Of a stretch of 64,000 nucleotides of DNA, positions 31,839 through 43,459 are shown one piece after another. The translations under genes and the position numbers were made by a program. The DNA comes from Psilocybe azurescens (taxonomy: Eukaryota > Basidiomycota > Agaricomycetes > Agaricales > Agrocybaceae). Below the pieces are notes generated by a model that saw only the letters and a program-made list of their open reading frames with translations, was not told the DNA's origin and did no database searches. Each line of letters starts with the position of its first letter. Position 1 is the first letter of the stretch. Where the stretch lies: positions 1 to 64,000 of the forward strand of contig JAJIRX010000499.1 of assembly GCA_023853785.1 (NCBI GenBank), in the 5' to 3' direction.

Positions 31839-33877
31839 ATGTCCTCTACCTCTATTGCCCCGCCAATATCTACTTCCACATCGTCTCCTGCTTCTCCACG
31901 TCATGCTAACCCTATTATCGCCTTCATAATTGGTCTTTCTATTATCCTATTAGCATCTGTACTCAATGCTGCTGGTCTCAACCTTACTAAATTAGACCAT
32001 GTATGTTCAACCAGGTTATATCTCATGTTGCTTTCATTACTGACCATCTTCAGGTTAGAACTAGCTCAATACCAAAATCTGCCAGGAGAAAAGATTGGAT
32101 GCGCCCTCTCTGGCTTCTCGGAATGCTTCTGTATATGTGCGTTCTCCTACTTCACTCGGTATCCATTTACCCTAAGCGCGCTACAGTTTATCACAGCTAA
32201 TAGGAAGCACTCTGGCTTTGGAATATATGCGCGCTGGTCAGTATATCTACAGCTTCTTTCCAACGTTTATGTATTCATCACAACTGGTATCTGGTATACA
32301 GAATATGTTGCCCCTCTTGGCTCTACGTCTCTAGTCTTCAACTTTCTCTTTGCTCGCTTTCTAGTTGGCACTCCGGTCACAAGTACTGACATATACGTGC
32401 GTGTGTGTTTGACTATCCAGTATCTTTTCATCATAACTCGTTTCATAGGGTACCGTTGTGGTCATTCTCGGTGTTATTGGTATCGTAGCCTTCGGGTCCA
32501 TTAACAGCGGTCTCACCAGCGAAACTGACGTTAAGCACATAACTTATCTATGGCGTCGCGGAGGATGGCTTGGCTATTTCTTTACCATGAGCGCTGCTCT
32601 GCTCCTTGTTCTCATCTTCACCCACCGACTTGATTTTGTCCTCGCGTCAAGAACTGACATGGCCGCAGTACCTTTCTCCGCAGCCCGTCCGATGCAAGGG
32701 TCAGGCCTTCCACCTCCCAATGCAGCCTTCTCTATTTCAAAACGAAGGCGGTCTCTACTTGGACGATTCTTTGGTATATTTGTCGCCATCAAAGCGGGTG
32801 GGATGCCGTCATCAACTGGGTAACAGACCGCTTGGAGATGTGGGTTGCTCCGAAGGACGATACTCAAGTTGCGTGGACGTTGGGCATAGGTTGGGCATGC
32901 TGTGGTGGAGGACTTGCTGGTGGATGTCTTGTTTTTGCAAAGGCCACGTGAGTGTACAGGTTTACTTGATTTGTTTGCGTAACTTAAAACAATTTTGTAG
33001 TGTGAAATTACTCTCTGGATCCTTGTCTCATGAAAACCCTGGAAACCAATTTGGACATGCTGCACCTATCTTCACAATTATCTTGCTTGTCATCACGGCT
33101 GTGTTACAGATTATTTGTCTTAATCGTGGACTCAAAGTATATGATTCAACTCTCGTGGTGCCGGTCTTCTATGGTGTGTATACCGCTACTGGGTATGTCA
33201 TAGGCTTTCATAGTGTTATGGTAGAAGAATTGCGCTAACGCTTATTGTTAGTTGGTTAGATTCCTTAATCTTCAATGACGAAGTCTCAGCATACAAGTCA
33301 TGGACCCTGTTCCTTATTTGCGTCTCTATCTTCGTCTTAATATCTGGCGTCGTTCTCTTGACGCACAAAAACCCGAACCTGTGACTGGCAAAATAAAATC
33401 AACGACGCTTCCTAGACAGAGGAGACGCGCTGGCAAGGGAACAAAGGCTGTAGGGCAAAACGGGAAGGAGACCCGGACGAGGAAGCAGAGCCTGCAGACG
33501 GAGAAGACCAGGTGCTATGGTCCGTAGGTAATGCCAGTGACGATGATGACGACTTTGAGGAAATAGAAGGTGAAGACGAAGATGTGGATCATCATCAACA
33601 CCCACTCCATCAGGAATTGCCTACGGGGCGCATAGCGGGAATGGGCGCGAAACCTACCGCTGCACCAAGAGGAGCGCGGAGTGTAATTGATGAGCACACG
33701 GAGCTGGTGGGCTCAGAAAGCCACGACAGCGATCCATTGGAGCTTCAGAGAAGGGATGATGCCGATGCTGCCAAGAAAAGACGGTCAATGGATCCGTTCA
33801 GGGATAATGCTGAGGATGAACATGAGTTAGATGAATTTACGAGTGTGGGTTCACGAGCGGGGCTTACACAACGGTAG
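31839..33877 (+). CDS. NIPA-like magnesium transporter (DUF803)
   Basis: Multi-pass Mg2+ transporter family. Start ATG 31839 with a Ser/Thr-rich N-terminus and TM1 IIAFIIGLSIILLASVLNAA. Introns 32001-32053, 32137-32186, 32237-32301, 32397-32448, 32948-33000 and 33193-33251 restore family motifs: LNLTKLDHVRTSSIPKSARR, EYVAPLGSTSLVFNFLFARF, GTVVVILGVIGIVAFGS and RGLKVYDSTLVVPVFYGVYT. Long acidic C-terminal tail (NASDDDDDFEEIEGEDED), stop 33875-33877. Two frame breaks: GCGGGTGGG at about 32800 (one base short before WDAVINWVTDR) and GGG near 33461 (one G short before EGDPDEEAEPADGEDQ). Both are single-base losses. Confidence 0.9.
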
Positions 33878-34222
33878 CCTTTACCTGTATTCGATGGTCG
33901 AGTATTTTTGGTTATCTGGAGATCCCGAGATACACGTTTTCAACATACTTTCAATTTTCGACGACGGGGATGGAGACTACACTGTCTATATTTATGTTAA
34001 GTACTTACGCTACCTCTCTATTTCACTGCCATAATATCGGTGTACGTATTACGAGTGCCTCTGATGATTTTTACAACGATAAAAGTAATGCATACATTTA
34101 AAACGGGACTTTGCATGACACTCTGTTTCTACCAGATGTCACGACCAACAATGGCTGTTTCGTGGGTGTCATATATCAGCCTCATTGCAAACCGTGCTCA
34201 GTGGAATACAGAGTGTGTTTGA
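33878..34222. terminator. Convergent 3' intergenic region (NIPA / SSL1)
   Basis: 345 bp between tail-to-tail genes, no coding signal; contains AT-rich 3' UTR-like sequence. Confidence 0.35.
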
Positions 34223-35962
34223 TTACTTTCCGCATCCCGGGCAGCAGTGAACAACATCGTGTACGAATACGTCGCAATCGGAGCAAAAGTCAAAGTGACA
34301 ATCAGGGCACCGATACCGACCTATGGAGCTTATGCCTTCCTTCGCATTTGCTATTTTCGAAGGAAACGGACGTGCACATGCATGACATGTTGTTGAGCCA
34401 TCTGGCACGGCTGCCTCATCTTGACTAATGAGATAAGATGAACAACGAGGACAATCTATCACATTAGTTAAGAGGCTTACACGGCGTCGTAAGGTTTCAC
34501 TGGAAATAAGTGGTGATAGCTTCGAGCCAGATGGGGCGAACTGACGATCATGAGGCCACAAATGTCGCAGTCTGTCGGGACGTCGCATACTTTCGACATG
34601 CATCTTGGACACAGGAAGCCTTGGCTTTTCATTTCAGAGTGACATACACAGAGGCTGAGCGGGGATGCATCAGGCAGTCGGGTCGGGAAGCCCATCATCA
34701 TGAGGTCAGCGGCGGGATTAGTGGCTCCAGCACCGGCTGCACGGCTAATGGCGCGCTGGGCGGGAGGAGGAACGAGCTCAAAGAGAAGATCTTTGAAATG
34801 CCCTTCATTCATAGCTACACCGAACTGACCTGCCTTGGAGAACGATCAGAGTCCCGACATATTGGTATACGCCAGGAGATATGGAAATGGAGAAGGAGGC
34901 GGGAAAGAAGAAACCCACCACCGGTTTTGTCGCAGAGATTACGGCATATTTTCATCTCTGCGGCTATGGCGACAACGGAAATACGGATTTTGTTCTTGAC
35001 GCATGCATCCAGCGTGTCGTGAATGTTGCCTGGGTCGCAAGTGGTCAACGATCCGAACACTACGAGGATTTCCCGTGACGAGTGTGTTGGTAGATGGCTT
35101 TAGAGATCAAAGTTAGTGTGGATGTCTTGCTTAAAGACTGTATTATACTTCATGCTGCCGCGCGCCATCTCAATCGCATTCTGAAGGCTTGGTTCGCCTG
35201 TTGGCTCAAGCTTGTGGCGGTCTGCTATCGATTTAAGCACTTCTTGGGGGTTCCCTGTGATTTAACGTGTCATTTTAGGCATCTGGCCATGCAAAAGGAT
35301 AAACTCGTACCTGACATTTCGCCCACACGTTCTCCAAGACCTGCTCTCATTCCCACAACCCCAATTTGACCGAGAGGATTTTGGTCAAACCACTCCGTTA
35401 TGAATTCACGTGCATATTGGAGCATAAGATCAAAACGCGTAGGCCTCATATCCCTGTCCATCATGGCAGAAGATAAGTCAAGGATTAGGATAAGATGCCG
35501 GATAATAGTGCGTCGTATTGCGGAGGCAGGAGCTAGAAGCCTATAAGTGCCAACGTTGTAAGGCCAACACAAAACGTTTAAAACGAGCTGATTACCTTCT
35601 TCTTCGTCCTCTTGCCAGAAGATCTTCAACAGACGTCTGCAGACTGCCGGCTTCATCCTCCTGCACTGTTTCCCATGAACGAGTGAACGATGCCTCCCAC
35701 GTATATGCTTGCTAGAATCCAGGATGTGTTCAGGATCGAATGCATTTGGTGGCAAGAAGTGAAGGTACCGTGTCTTTCGCTTTCGCTTTTCCTTTATCCT
35801 GCTTTCTTTTTCGCCGGCCTTGACTTTGACCTTGCCTTTAGTTTTATTGTTGTGTCCTAAATCTATGGATATATCAGAATCGGAGTCGACATCCATGTGG
35901 TCGATTTCTTTGGGGGCATTTTGGAATCGAATTGGAGAATAAATAAACTTTGCTTGTGACAA
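34223..35962 (-). CDS. SSL1: TFIIH core subunit Ssl1/p44 (GTF2H2)
   Basis: Subunit of TFIIH for transcription initiation and nucleotide excision repair; it activates the XPD/Rad3 helicase. Segments: an N-terminal acidic/Lys-rich region; [21 protein letters not shown]; the von Willebrand A-like domain ([68 protein letters not shown]); then PPPAQRAI and the C-terminal zinc domain with [20 protein letters not shown] and [20 protein letters not shown], ending CCPGCGK at the stop 34223-34225. Start taken at 35962; [12 protein letters not shown] (about 35895) is an alternative. The join between the N-terminal exon and AYTWEAS does not keep frame with the intron I can see (about 35713-35769), so a frame error or different splice site is likely there. 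Confidence 0.92.
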
Positions 35963-36441
35963 AGAGATATAATTGAAATCTGAAAGTTGAACTGACGAAA
36001 AGTTACGAGTTCTTTACGTAAGTAAAGACTCGTTCTTTAACCAGGATTCAACGGCGTCACAACTCCTGTGATCGCCAACGTGATCTTCAACAACGTGATG
36101 TGACCTTGCAACGTGATCACGTGGATTCGTAATTTAAAACATGTCATCATAATTATAAGCTCACCCTTTTGGTTATACTTTGCACGTGATATTCGCACTT
36201 TGTTCGCTCGGTTACTTCCGTGTTTCTTTTGCGGCACGGGGCTATAGCAATGCCTGTGGGAAAATCCCTTTCTTTCCTTCTCTTTCCTTTCCATATCATT
36301 GCTGCCTCCCCATTGTCCTTGGGGTATGTTTACTTGTTTTTCTGCATGATCTTTCTTTTGGTTTGTTGTTAATTGTGTTGGTATGTAGTCTTACATAGTG
36401 TATATGTTTAGCTTTTCAGCTTTACTGTAGTTTAGTAGTTA
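35963..36441. other. Intergenic region upstream of SSL1
   Basis: Promoter side of SSL1. Contains repeated AACGTGAT words (36079-36120), including ACGTGATCACGT, a palindrome resembling an E-box-like CACGTG variant. No gene seen. Confidence 0.4.
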
Positions 36442-36851
36442 GGGAACTGCACAGGTTACGCGCGAGTAAATGACGGGTTTTTAATATTAATCAAATAGAC
36501 ACAAATTTTATCCAATTTTTACAATTTATTTCATGCAAATCGGTTGAGAACTCACAAAGTTATGCTCTCTGCAAGTTTGGGGCACTTAGGTCCAGTGCTA
36601 GTCATGCAATGAGCTCAACATTGATGGCGGGTATGCCAAATTTGGAAATTCGCCAAATTAGGTGATCGCAGCTCGGATATCGTGATGTCACGGCATCACT
36701 TTGCGTTACTTTTGGCTCAAACTTGGTAGGAGTGTAGCTCACTCGATTCCGCACCGATTTGCACAAAAATTTGCAAAAAAGGTAAAATTTGTCTCTACAA
36801 GCTAATTACATAAAAACCCATGAAAATCTATGGGTAACCCGTGCAGTTCCC
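36442..36851. mobile_element. MITE-like element with TA flanks (410 bp)
   Basis: Terminal inverted repeats: GGGAACTGCACAGGTTAC at the left, and its complement in GTAACCCGTGCAGTTCCC at the right, with one mismatch in 18. Both ends are flanked by TA (36440-36441 and 36852-36853), the duplication left by Tc1/mariner-type transposases. Inner parts show further imperfect complementarity (ACAAATTTTATCC at 36501 against GGTAAAATTTGT at 36781). No open reading frame. Non-autonomous. Confidence 0.88.
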
Positions 36852-37075
36852 TACCAATGACAAATCCAATCAATAATCTGCCTGATACTTTTGTGAGTTG
36901 ACAGCTGCTGTGGCAATGGAGACTACAATCACAGGAAGATGAGAGATGGTGATGGTGTCAGCAGAGCTTGTGGTGTGTGAGGGTACATCATCTGTCTGTG
37001 AGTATGATGGGAATACATTAAGAGAACCTGACTGACCTGCCAAAGTTCCAAGTGGTTTGACATTCTCTGTGTATT
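36852..37075. other. Spacer between two DNA transposons
   Basis: 224 bp, no gene or repeat recognised; ends in TGTGTATT (37068-37075), the left copy of the target duplication of the next element. Confidence 0.5.
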
Positions 37076-38425
37076 CAGTGTTGTCTTGACCTGATTGACT
37101 TGGTCAATAATTTGGGTCAAGTCAATTGGTCAGGTCAATAAAGGTCAAGGGGTTGAAATCATGCCACCACTATATTTTGATTAGATCATTCTTAGTCTAA
37201 ACGCAACTTTTAGCCTGCTTATTCAGTTGGTACCACAGACTCTTGATTATTAATTTACTCATTCTTATTGTTCCTTGCTTCCGGTAACCCATAGCCAGTA
37301 CTATACCCAACCCTGAACTTGGGCAACCTGGGAAGTTGGCCAATTATTTCCTGGAGTATCATGTAGTGGATGAAATTCATTGAACTTGGTATCATTAGAT
37401 ATCATTTTATTAGCTCTATAGCTTTGGCTAAGAATAAAATTGAAATTGTGGCTTGAATTATGGTTATGAGGCAAGGACTGCCTTAGTTTCATCATACATA
37501 TGTTACTGTTTCCTTGTTCGAAAGTGACACCCCAAAATAGCCATCCACCCAGAGCCAGAATCACCAATCCCCTCACCAAAAAAATTAGGGTATAAACACT
37601 CTGACAATGATGGCTCAGTCATGGAATTATGAAATATTCCTGCCATCACTAAAAATTTGTCTGAAAATATCTGACCATCCAGCACTTTCATTCTCAAACA
37701 ACAGATCTCACCTACACCTTGCAACTAGGCAATTTTGAGGTGATAATTAATAGGGCTTCAAAAATTCTGGTCAGTTAATTATGGGTAGACCATTCTGTCT
37801 TGTATACAGCACTAACACAAATTTTATTTGTAAATTTGCTTGAGCTATAGGCAGGTATTGCTAAAAACACCATATTTCCTCTACAGAGGTCAGAAAGAAT
37901 AACATAGTCAAATCCAAGTTAAAATTAACAAAAGTCAGAGAATATTATTAGAATATTAAGCTAATATGAATCACCAAGTTTCAGATTTTTCTGTTCTTTA
38001 TCACCTGAGATACAGGCATATTATTCTACAAGACCAAAATTGTCAGTGTTCTATTTTAAGATATCAGTTCAAAACATAATGAACTGAACAAGATTTGAAT
38101 TGAAATCAGGGCTGGCCAAGTTTTCTGTCAAGCATCATTTTAGGTCATCAGGATGAAAATATTCACTGAGGACTTTTTCAATAGACTAAAATTATAAAAC
38201 TTCAAATTGAATACCTTGAGACATATTTGTACTGGCTGGGAATTTTTTTACCTCAGGACCTCTCACTCTGGTGCTATTTTATGTAACTTGAAATTGCCAA
38301 CTTCAGAGTCACATACAGTATCCCATGAATTTTATTGACTGGGTCTGACCTGAAATATTGACTTGACCCCGTTTTTCGACTGACCCATTGACTGACTGGG
38401 TCTGATTGGGTCAATGACAACACTG
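37076..38425. mobile_element. hAT-type non-autonomous DNA transposon (1350 bp)
   Basis: The ends CAGTGTTGTC...GACAACACTG are inverted repeats, and the surrounding 8 bp are an exact duplication, TGTGTATT (37068-37075 and 38426-38433). CAGTG ends with 8-bp duplications are typical of the hAT superfamily. Inversion extends about 75 bp inward through TTGACC/GGTCAA-rich sequence: GGGTCAAGTCAAT near 37117 matches the complement of ATTGACTTGACCCC near 38358. The interior is AT-rich without a transposase frame. The perfect duplication suggests a fairly recent insertion. Confidence 0.92.
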
Positions 38426-38433
38426 TGTGTATT

Positions 38434-39402
38434 GAGACAAAAAAGCAGCCAATGCTGCAAAATATGAGTTACTATTCAATAGAATCTGATTATTGCATAA
38501 TGAAACTCTTATCTGTAGTCTGAGTATTCTCTTGCTCAGTAGAAGACATTAAACATATAGATTTGTTTGAATTTGAAGCAGTATTAGAACAAGGATATAT
38601 CAGTTGAGGAAGAAGAAGAAAAAACTAAGCTTGCTAAAGAATTTGATCCTCATTATTCACAACAATTTTTTGCATGCCCATCTGATAAAATTTATGTGCA
38701 CTTCAAATCTTGTTCTCTCAGTGATTTGGAGTTTGACTCTTTCTCTCTTATGCATACCAATTATTTACATCACTTTTGTTAATTCCTCTTAAAATTACTT
38801 TTCACTTATTAATTTTTATCTTTAGTAAAGATGTAAGATTCATAAAATATATCCCACCAAAGTAATTGTGATTTTCAGATGCACCTATGACTACTCTTGT
38901 TCAACTCCTCAGTTGATCACCTGACTTGTTCTCTTTAGATAAATTTGATGTCTTGCTTGATTCTAAGGCTAACAGATTTGACAATTCACATGAATCCACT
39001 TAATCTTGCTAATGTCACGTGAATTTGCTGCAAGTAACCAGTAACTGGCTGACATGTGATTAAATTATCATGAATCATGATTATGAATGATATAATAACA
39101 ATTATTATGATATATATTTTATTGCAAATTCAGGTATAAAAAAATAAAAGAACTCGTTAATGCCGGGCAAAGCCTCGGCCCTCACCACAAGTTATCAAGT
39201 CAAGCACCTTGGTCGAGACTGTCGAGCTCAGTGACAACTTTATTATGTAAGCCTTATTAATCGTGATGTGCAAGGCTGTAAGCCCGGGCCGTTGAGGTCG
39301 CCGTCGAACTAAGATTAAATCAACGCTTATACCACACGCTTCGATGGTGTCCACTCCATTTAACCGGTGGCTTGAGGCCGTCATATTTAACGAGGCTCAC
39401 AC
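38434..39402. other. AT-rich intergenic region upstream of amidohydrolase 1
   Basis: About 970 bp, strongly AT-rich until about 39140. Includes a run of small palindromes such as ATCATGAATCATGATTATGAAT (39069-39090). No gene, tRNA or transposon end recognised. The last 250 bp are less AT-rich and probably hold the promoter of the gene at 39403. Confidence 0.4.
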
Positions 39403-42400
39403 ATGAGTCTCCCTATGTCTGACCACAATCCGTCTCAATATCTATATTCCAGGAAGCAACCAACTATGTTGCACGCATACCATTTCAGAACAACTTTGGG
39501 TCTCCTTTTACTTGTCTTTCTATTCATCACTAGCCGCTATTTCAGTTCAACTGGATATCGAGTCCAACGTGTACTCACTCCTCATGAAGCCTCCGAGATT
39601 ATTATTCGTTGTCGCCAAATTTCTCTGCCGCCAGGACCTCCAGAACAATTTCACCAGAGGACCGTATCTGATCGATTCGAGGCTGGTAGTCCACCAATTC
39701 TGATACAAAACGCAAAGCTATGGACTGGTCGCAACAACGGTACTGAGGTCATCAAAGGCGACATCCTTCTCGACAAAGGTCTTATTAAGAGTGTCGGTCA
39801 TCTTCGACGGTCGGCATTGCAAGCTTTGCAAAAAACCTTGTAGTTGTAAATACAAAGAATGCATGGGTTACACCGGGAATCGTTGATGCTCATTCTCATC
39901 TTGGTGTCGAGTCATCTCCTGTTCTTGAAGGATCAGACGATACGAACTCTTTTCATGGAATTGTCCAACCTTGGCTTAGAAGCCTTGATGCATTGAACAC
40001 CCATGATGACGCCTATCCTTTGTCGATTGCAGGAGGTGTCACGACTTCTCTCATCTTGCCCGGTTCCTCTAATGCTATCGGTGAGCCATGTAACGTGAGA
40101 TGTATATGAATTCTCTTATAATTTTTATATAATAGGTGGTCAGGCGTTTGTTATCAAACTTAGGGAAACTTCCGAGAAATCATCTTCCTCCATGGTTCTG
40201 GAGCCCCCATACCATATTAACACATCATTCTCCAATCCCAATTTGCCTCTACGCTGGCGGCACATCAAGTAATTGGCTTTTAAATCCCTGATCTTTTTAC
40301 TAATAGACTTCGATAGACACGCTTGTGGTAAGTATGGCTCGATACAGGTAAGCTATAATGTTCACAAACCTACCTCTAGGTGAAAATCCAAGTAGTAAGT
40401 GCTCTTTAAACACTCTACGATAGGGGCCAATAGGGAACTCAAATGGTTTTCTTATCTATATTAGGTTCCTACAATGGGACACGAATGGATACGTCTTGGG
40501 CATTACGTCAGGCGTAAGCCGTTGTACCACTATTGATATCGTAGAATAGGCTTAACTTCTGTTTAGGTATACCAAGGCGAAGCAAATAAAGGATCGACAG
40601 GATGAATATTGTGCACGGGCACTTTCAGACGACTGGGATAATCTTGGAGAGTTTCCTGAAGTCTTAAAATGGGAGGCTTTGGTCGACGTACTCCGAGGGC
40701 GGGTCAAGGTACGCTGGAAAAACTGATTTGTGTCACATAAACTAGGTCGTGCCAATCTAATGGAACTACAAGGTCAACACCCATTGCTACGAGGCCGTAG
40801 ATATCGATGGTTTTGTTAGGGTCAGGACCATTCTTGTCAGGCCGTAAATAAGGACTGAACTTCGATTTCTTCTCTCAGCTTTCAAACGAATTCAAGTTCT
40901 CTATCGCCGCATTCCATCACGCAGCAGAAGCATATCTGGTACCAGATCTTATCAAAAGTGCTTATGGTAAAGCAGATTCACCTTAGCATACAGAATATCT
41001 GTCTCATGATTTGCGTAGGAAAACCCCCTGCGATTGCCCTCTTTTCTGTATTTGGCAGGTAACAGCAGCGTTCTGTTTTTGTTTACCAGACTGGAATGTT
41101 TTTTTCCTATAGGTATAAACGAGAGGCCTATCGAGTATCTGAGTTCGCACCTCGTATACTAGCCGAGCATGGACTAACTGTCCTTATGAAGGTAAGACTT
41201 ACAAATGCCATAGTCTTGCCGCAGCTTAAAAGGACCTCCGTAGAGCGATCATCCAGCAATAAATTCTCGCCATCTCTTGTACGAAGCACAGCAAGCCTAC
41301 TTTTATGGCCTTCCTGAGAATTTAGCTCTACTGTCTGTGACAGGCAATGCGGCCGAAGTCATAGGCATGGGCCATCGCATTGGCTACCTGGAAAAGGGCA
41401 AGTCTTGATGTTTCACTGGCAGTTTATAAAATAATCTCTTTCTACTGGCTAGGATACGATGCTGGTACGAAGATGCCGTTTTGAATGTGTGGTTCGACTA
41501 ACCGAACAGTAAAGATCTCGTAATATGGGACAGTCACCCCCTTGCTCTTGGAGCAACCCCTGTGCAAGTTTTCATTGATGGAGTTCCTCAACTTCAATCG
41601 CCTCATGTAGTTGACAAGCCTGACGCGTTCCAGAAAACGCCCAAAGTACCCAATTTTGATGCAGAGGCTCGGCAAGCTGTTGAGTATGAAGGCCTGCAAC
41701 CTCTGTCGCCCAAAAAATTTCTCTTGGTACCGCCGTCATATTCACCAACGTCAAATCGATCCACCATGTCAAGGATAAGTCGATCGAGGAAATACAATCG
41801 TTCGCTGACGATGCTGGTTCTATCACTGTAGTAACGCGTAATGGCATGATTGTGTGCCATGGAACTAGCGAGATGTGTATAGGGTCTAGTTCGTTGGGGA
41901 ATACAACGGCCAGGATTATAGACTTAGAGGGAGGTTCTATCTCCCCGGGCCTTGTTTCATTTGGGTATCCTCTAGGGTTGGTGACCATGCAGCTTGAACC
42001 ATCTACCAACGATGGTCCTGTGTACGATACCTTGCTGCGGACAGTTCCCGAAGTTTTGGGAGGCGGCCCTTCGATTAGTCGTGCTATTGACGGGCTGCAA
42101 TATGGAACCGGGGATGCACTGTATGTCCTTTATTGATTAAAAGAAATTTGTTCCCTGACGCTTCGCTACATAGCTTGGCCTATCGCTTTGGCGTAAGTGC
42201 ATAAAGTCTTTGTATAACCGACACGTACTCAGTCTAATCAAACCTCAATACGCTCGTTAGGTAACAATTGGCATTACTGCCCCGTTGCACGACGGTTTCT
42301 TTGGTGGACTGGCAACAGCATTCTCATTAGGTGCTTCACATAAGATGGAGGAAAGTGCTGTCATTCAAGAGATTACTTCTGTGCATGTGTCCGTTGGACA

Positions 42401-43224
42401 CTCCAGTAAGCCGAGCGTGAGCACGCAGATAGCGGCCTTGCGTAGACTCCTACTCGGAAAGATTGAAGGGAACGCAGGCACTTGGTTCGAAAAAGTGTCA
42501 AAGGTAACCCTCATCTTTGCTCCTTTCCATCTTTGGTTTATTTATGATAATGGCATTGCAGGGAGAGATTCCACTTGTCGTTGAGGCTGATAGCGCCGAT
42601 GTGATTGCCACGCTGTTGATTCTGAAGAAGGAAATCGAGGCCGAAACCGCCAGCGCCATGAGGTTAACCATTTATGGTGGTGCCGAAGCTCACATAGTGG
42701 CCAAAGAGTTAGGTGAGCATAATGTAGGCGTCATCTTAAGTCGGTCGCGACCTTTCCCTGGGACTTGGGATCAAAGGAGAATGTACGTATACCCCGTAGA
42801 CGTTTAGGACATTCATTCTCTGATCTCACATAGAATTCCTGGCCCTCCTATCTCAAAAAACAACACGATTATTGAGCTTCTCGCCAATAACGTCACTGTT
42901 GGGATAGGCTGCGATGGTTTTTCTGCGCCGCACAGAATCTTCCTTTCGATATTGCATGGGTGGGCTCCATTTGATTTCACCATTTTAATGCAATGCTGAG
43001 TCGTCCTTCTAGGCTGCTATCGAAAGTGGCGGGCATCTTTCTAAAGAGCAAGCATTAGCGCTAGGATCAACCAATATACTGAGACTCCTGGGCGTTGAAT
43101 ATGACGCAAGCAATTTTGATCTGGTGGCTACTTGGGAGGAGACCACCTTAGTATGAGTCACAAGGTTGCCGCGATTTTGTCTCCCAAGCAGAAAAGCGTG
43201 GATTTATTTGAATCACCAAACTAG
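39403..43224 (+). CDS. CE9-like membrane-anchored amidohydrolase, paralog 1
   Basis: Metal-dependent amidohydrolase of the kind annotated in mushrooms as carbohydrate esterase family 9. Start ATG 39403; a single hydrophobic anchor near residues 30-48 (TTLGLLLLVFLFITSRYFSS) predicts type II membrane topology or a signal anchor. Metal-site motif GIVDAHSHLGV (about 39880). Further shared blocks: GSDDTNSFHGIVQPWLRSL, LNTHDDAY, GGVTTSLILPGSSNAIGGQA, HACGENPS, LVIWDSHPLALGA. Many small introns, including 40080-40137 and the one ending near 41526. Frame breaks: 6 A instead of 7 at about 39831, and one G missing near 43133. Correcting the latter extends the protein to KVAAILSPKQKSVDLFESPN and stop 43222-43224, matching paralog 2. 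Substrate unknown. Confidence 0.85.
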
Positions 43225-43459
43225 CAAACGTTGGGATGTCTGCAGCGTACATGAATTACTCATTACGAACCTTTCTAATTTTATGCCAATTCGACTATGT
43301 AATATGGGATTCACGTGATCGAGTTCATTAATTTACAACTCCGAGAGTAGAATTAGGGTTGAAACGCGTCTTCAACACATCTCCCAAGTTCATCAGTCAT
43401 TTTCGTGCTCCTTTTATGAATTACCAATAAGATAGCCATTTACTTCTATAATCCAGAGA

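Noticed and set aside
39403..43224. Calling amidohydrolase paralog 1 a pseudogene because of its frame breaks
   Set aside because: All motifs are kept, breaks are single bases in runs, and the same defect affects essential genes nearby, so sequencing error is more likely.
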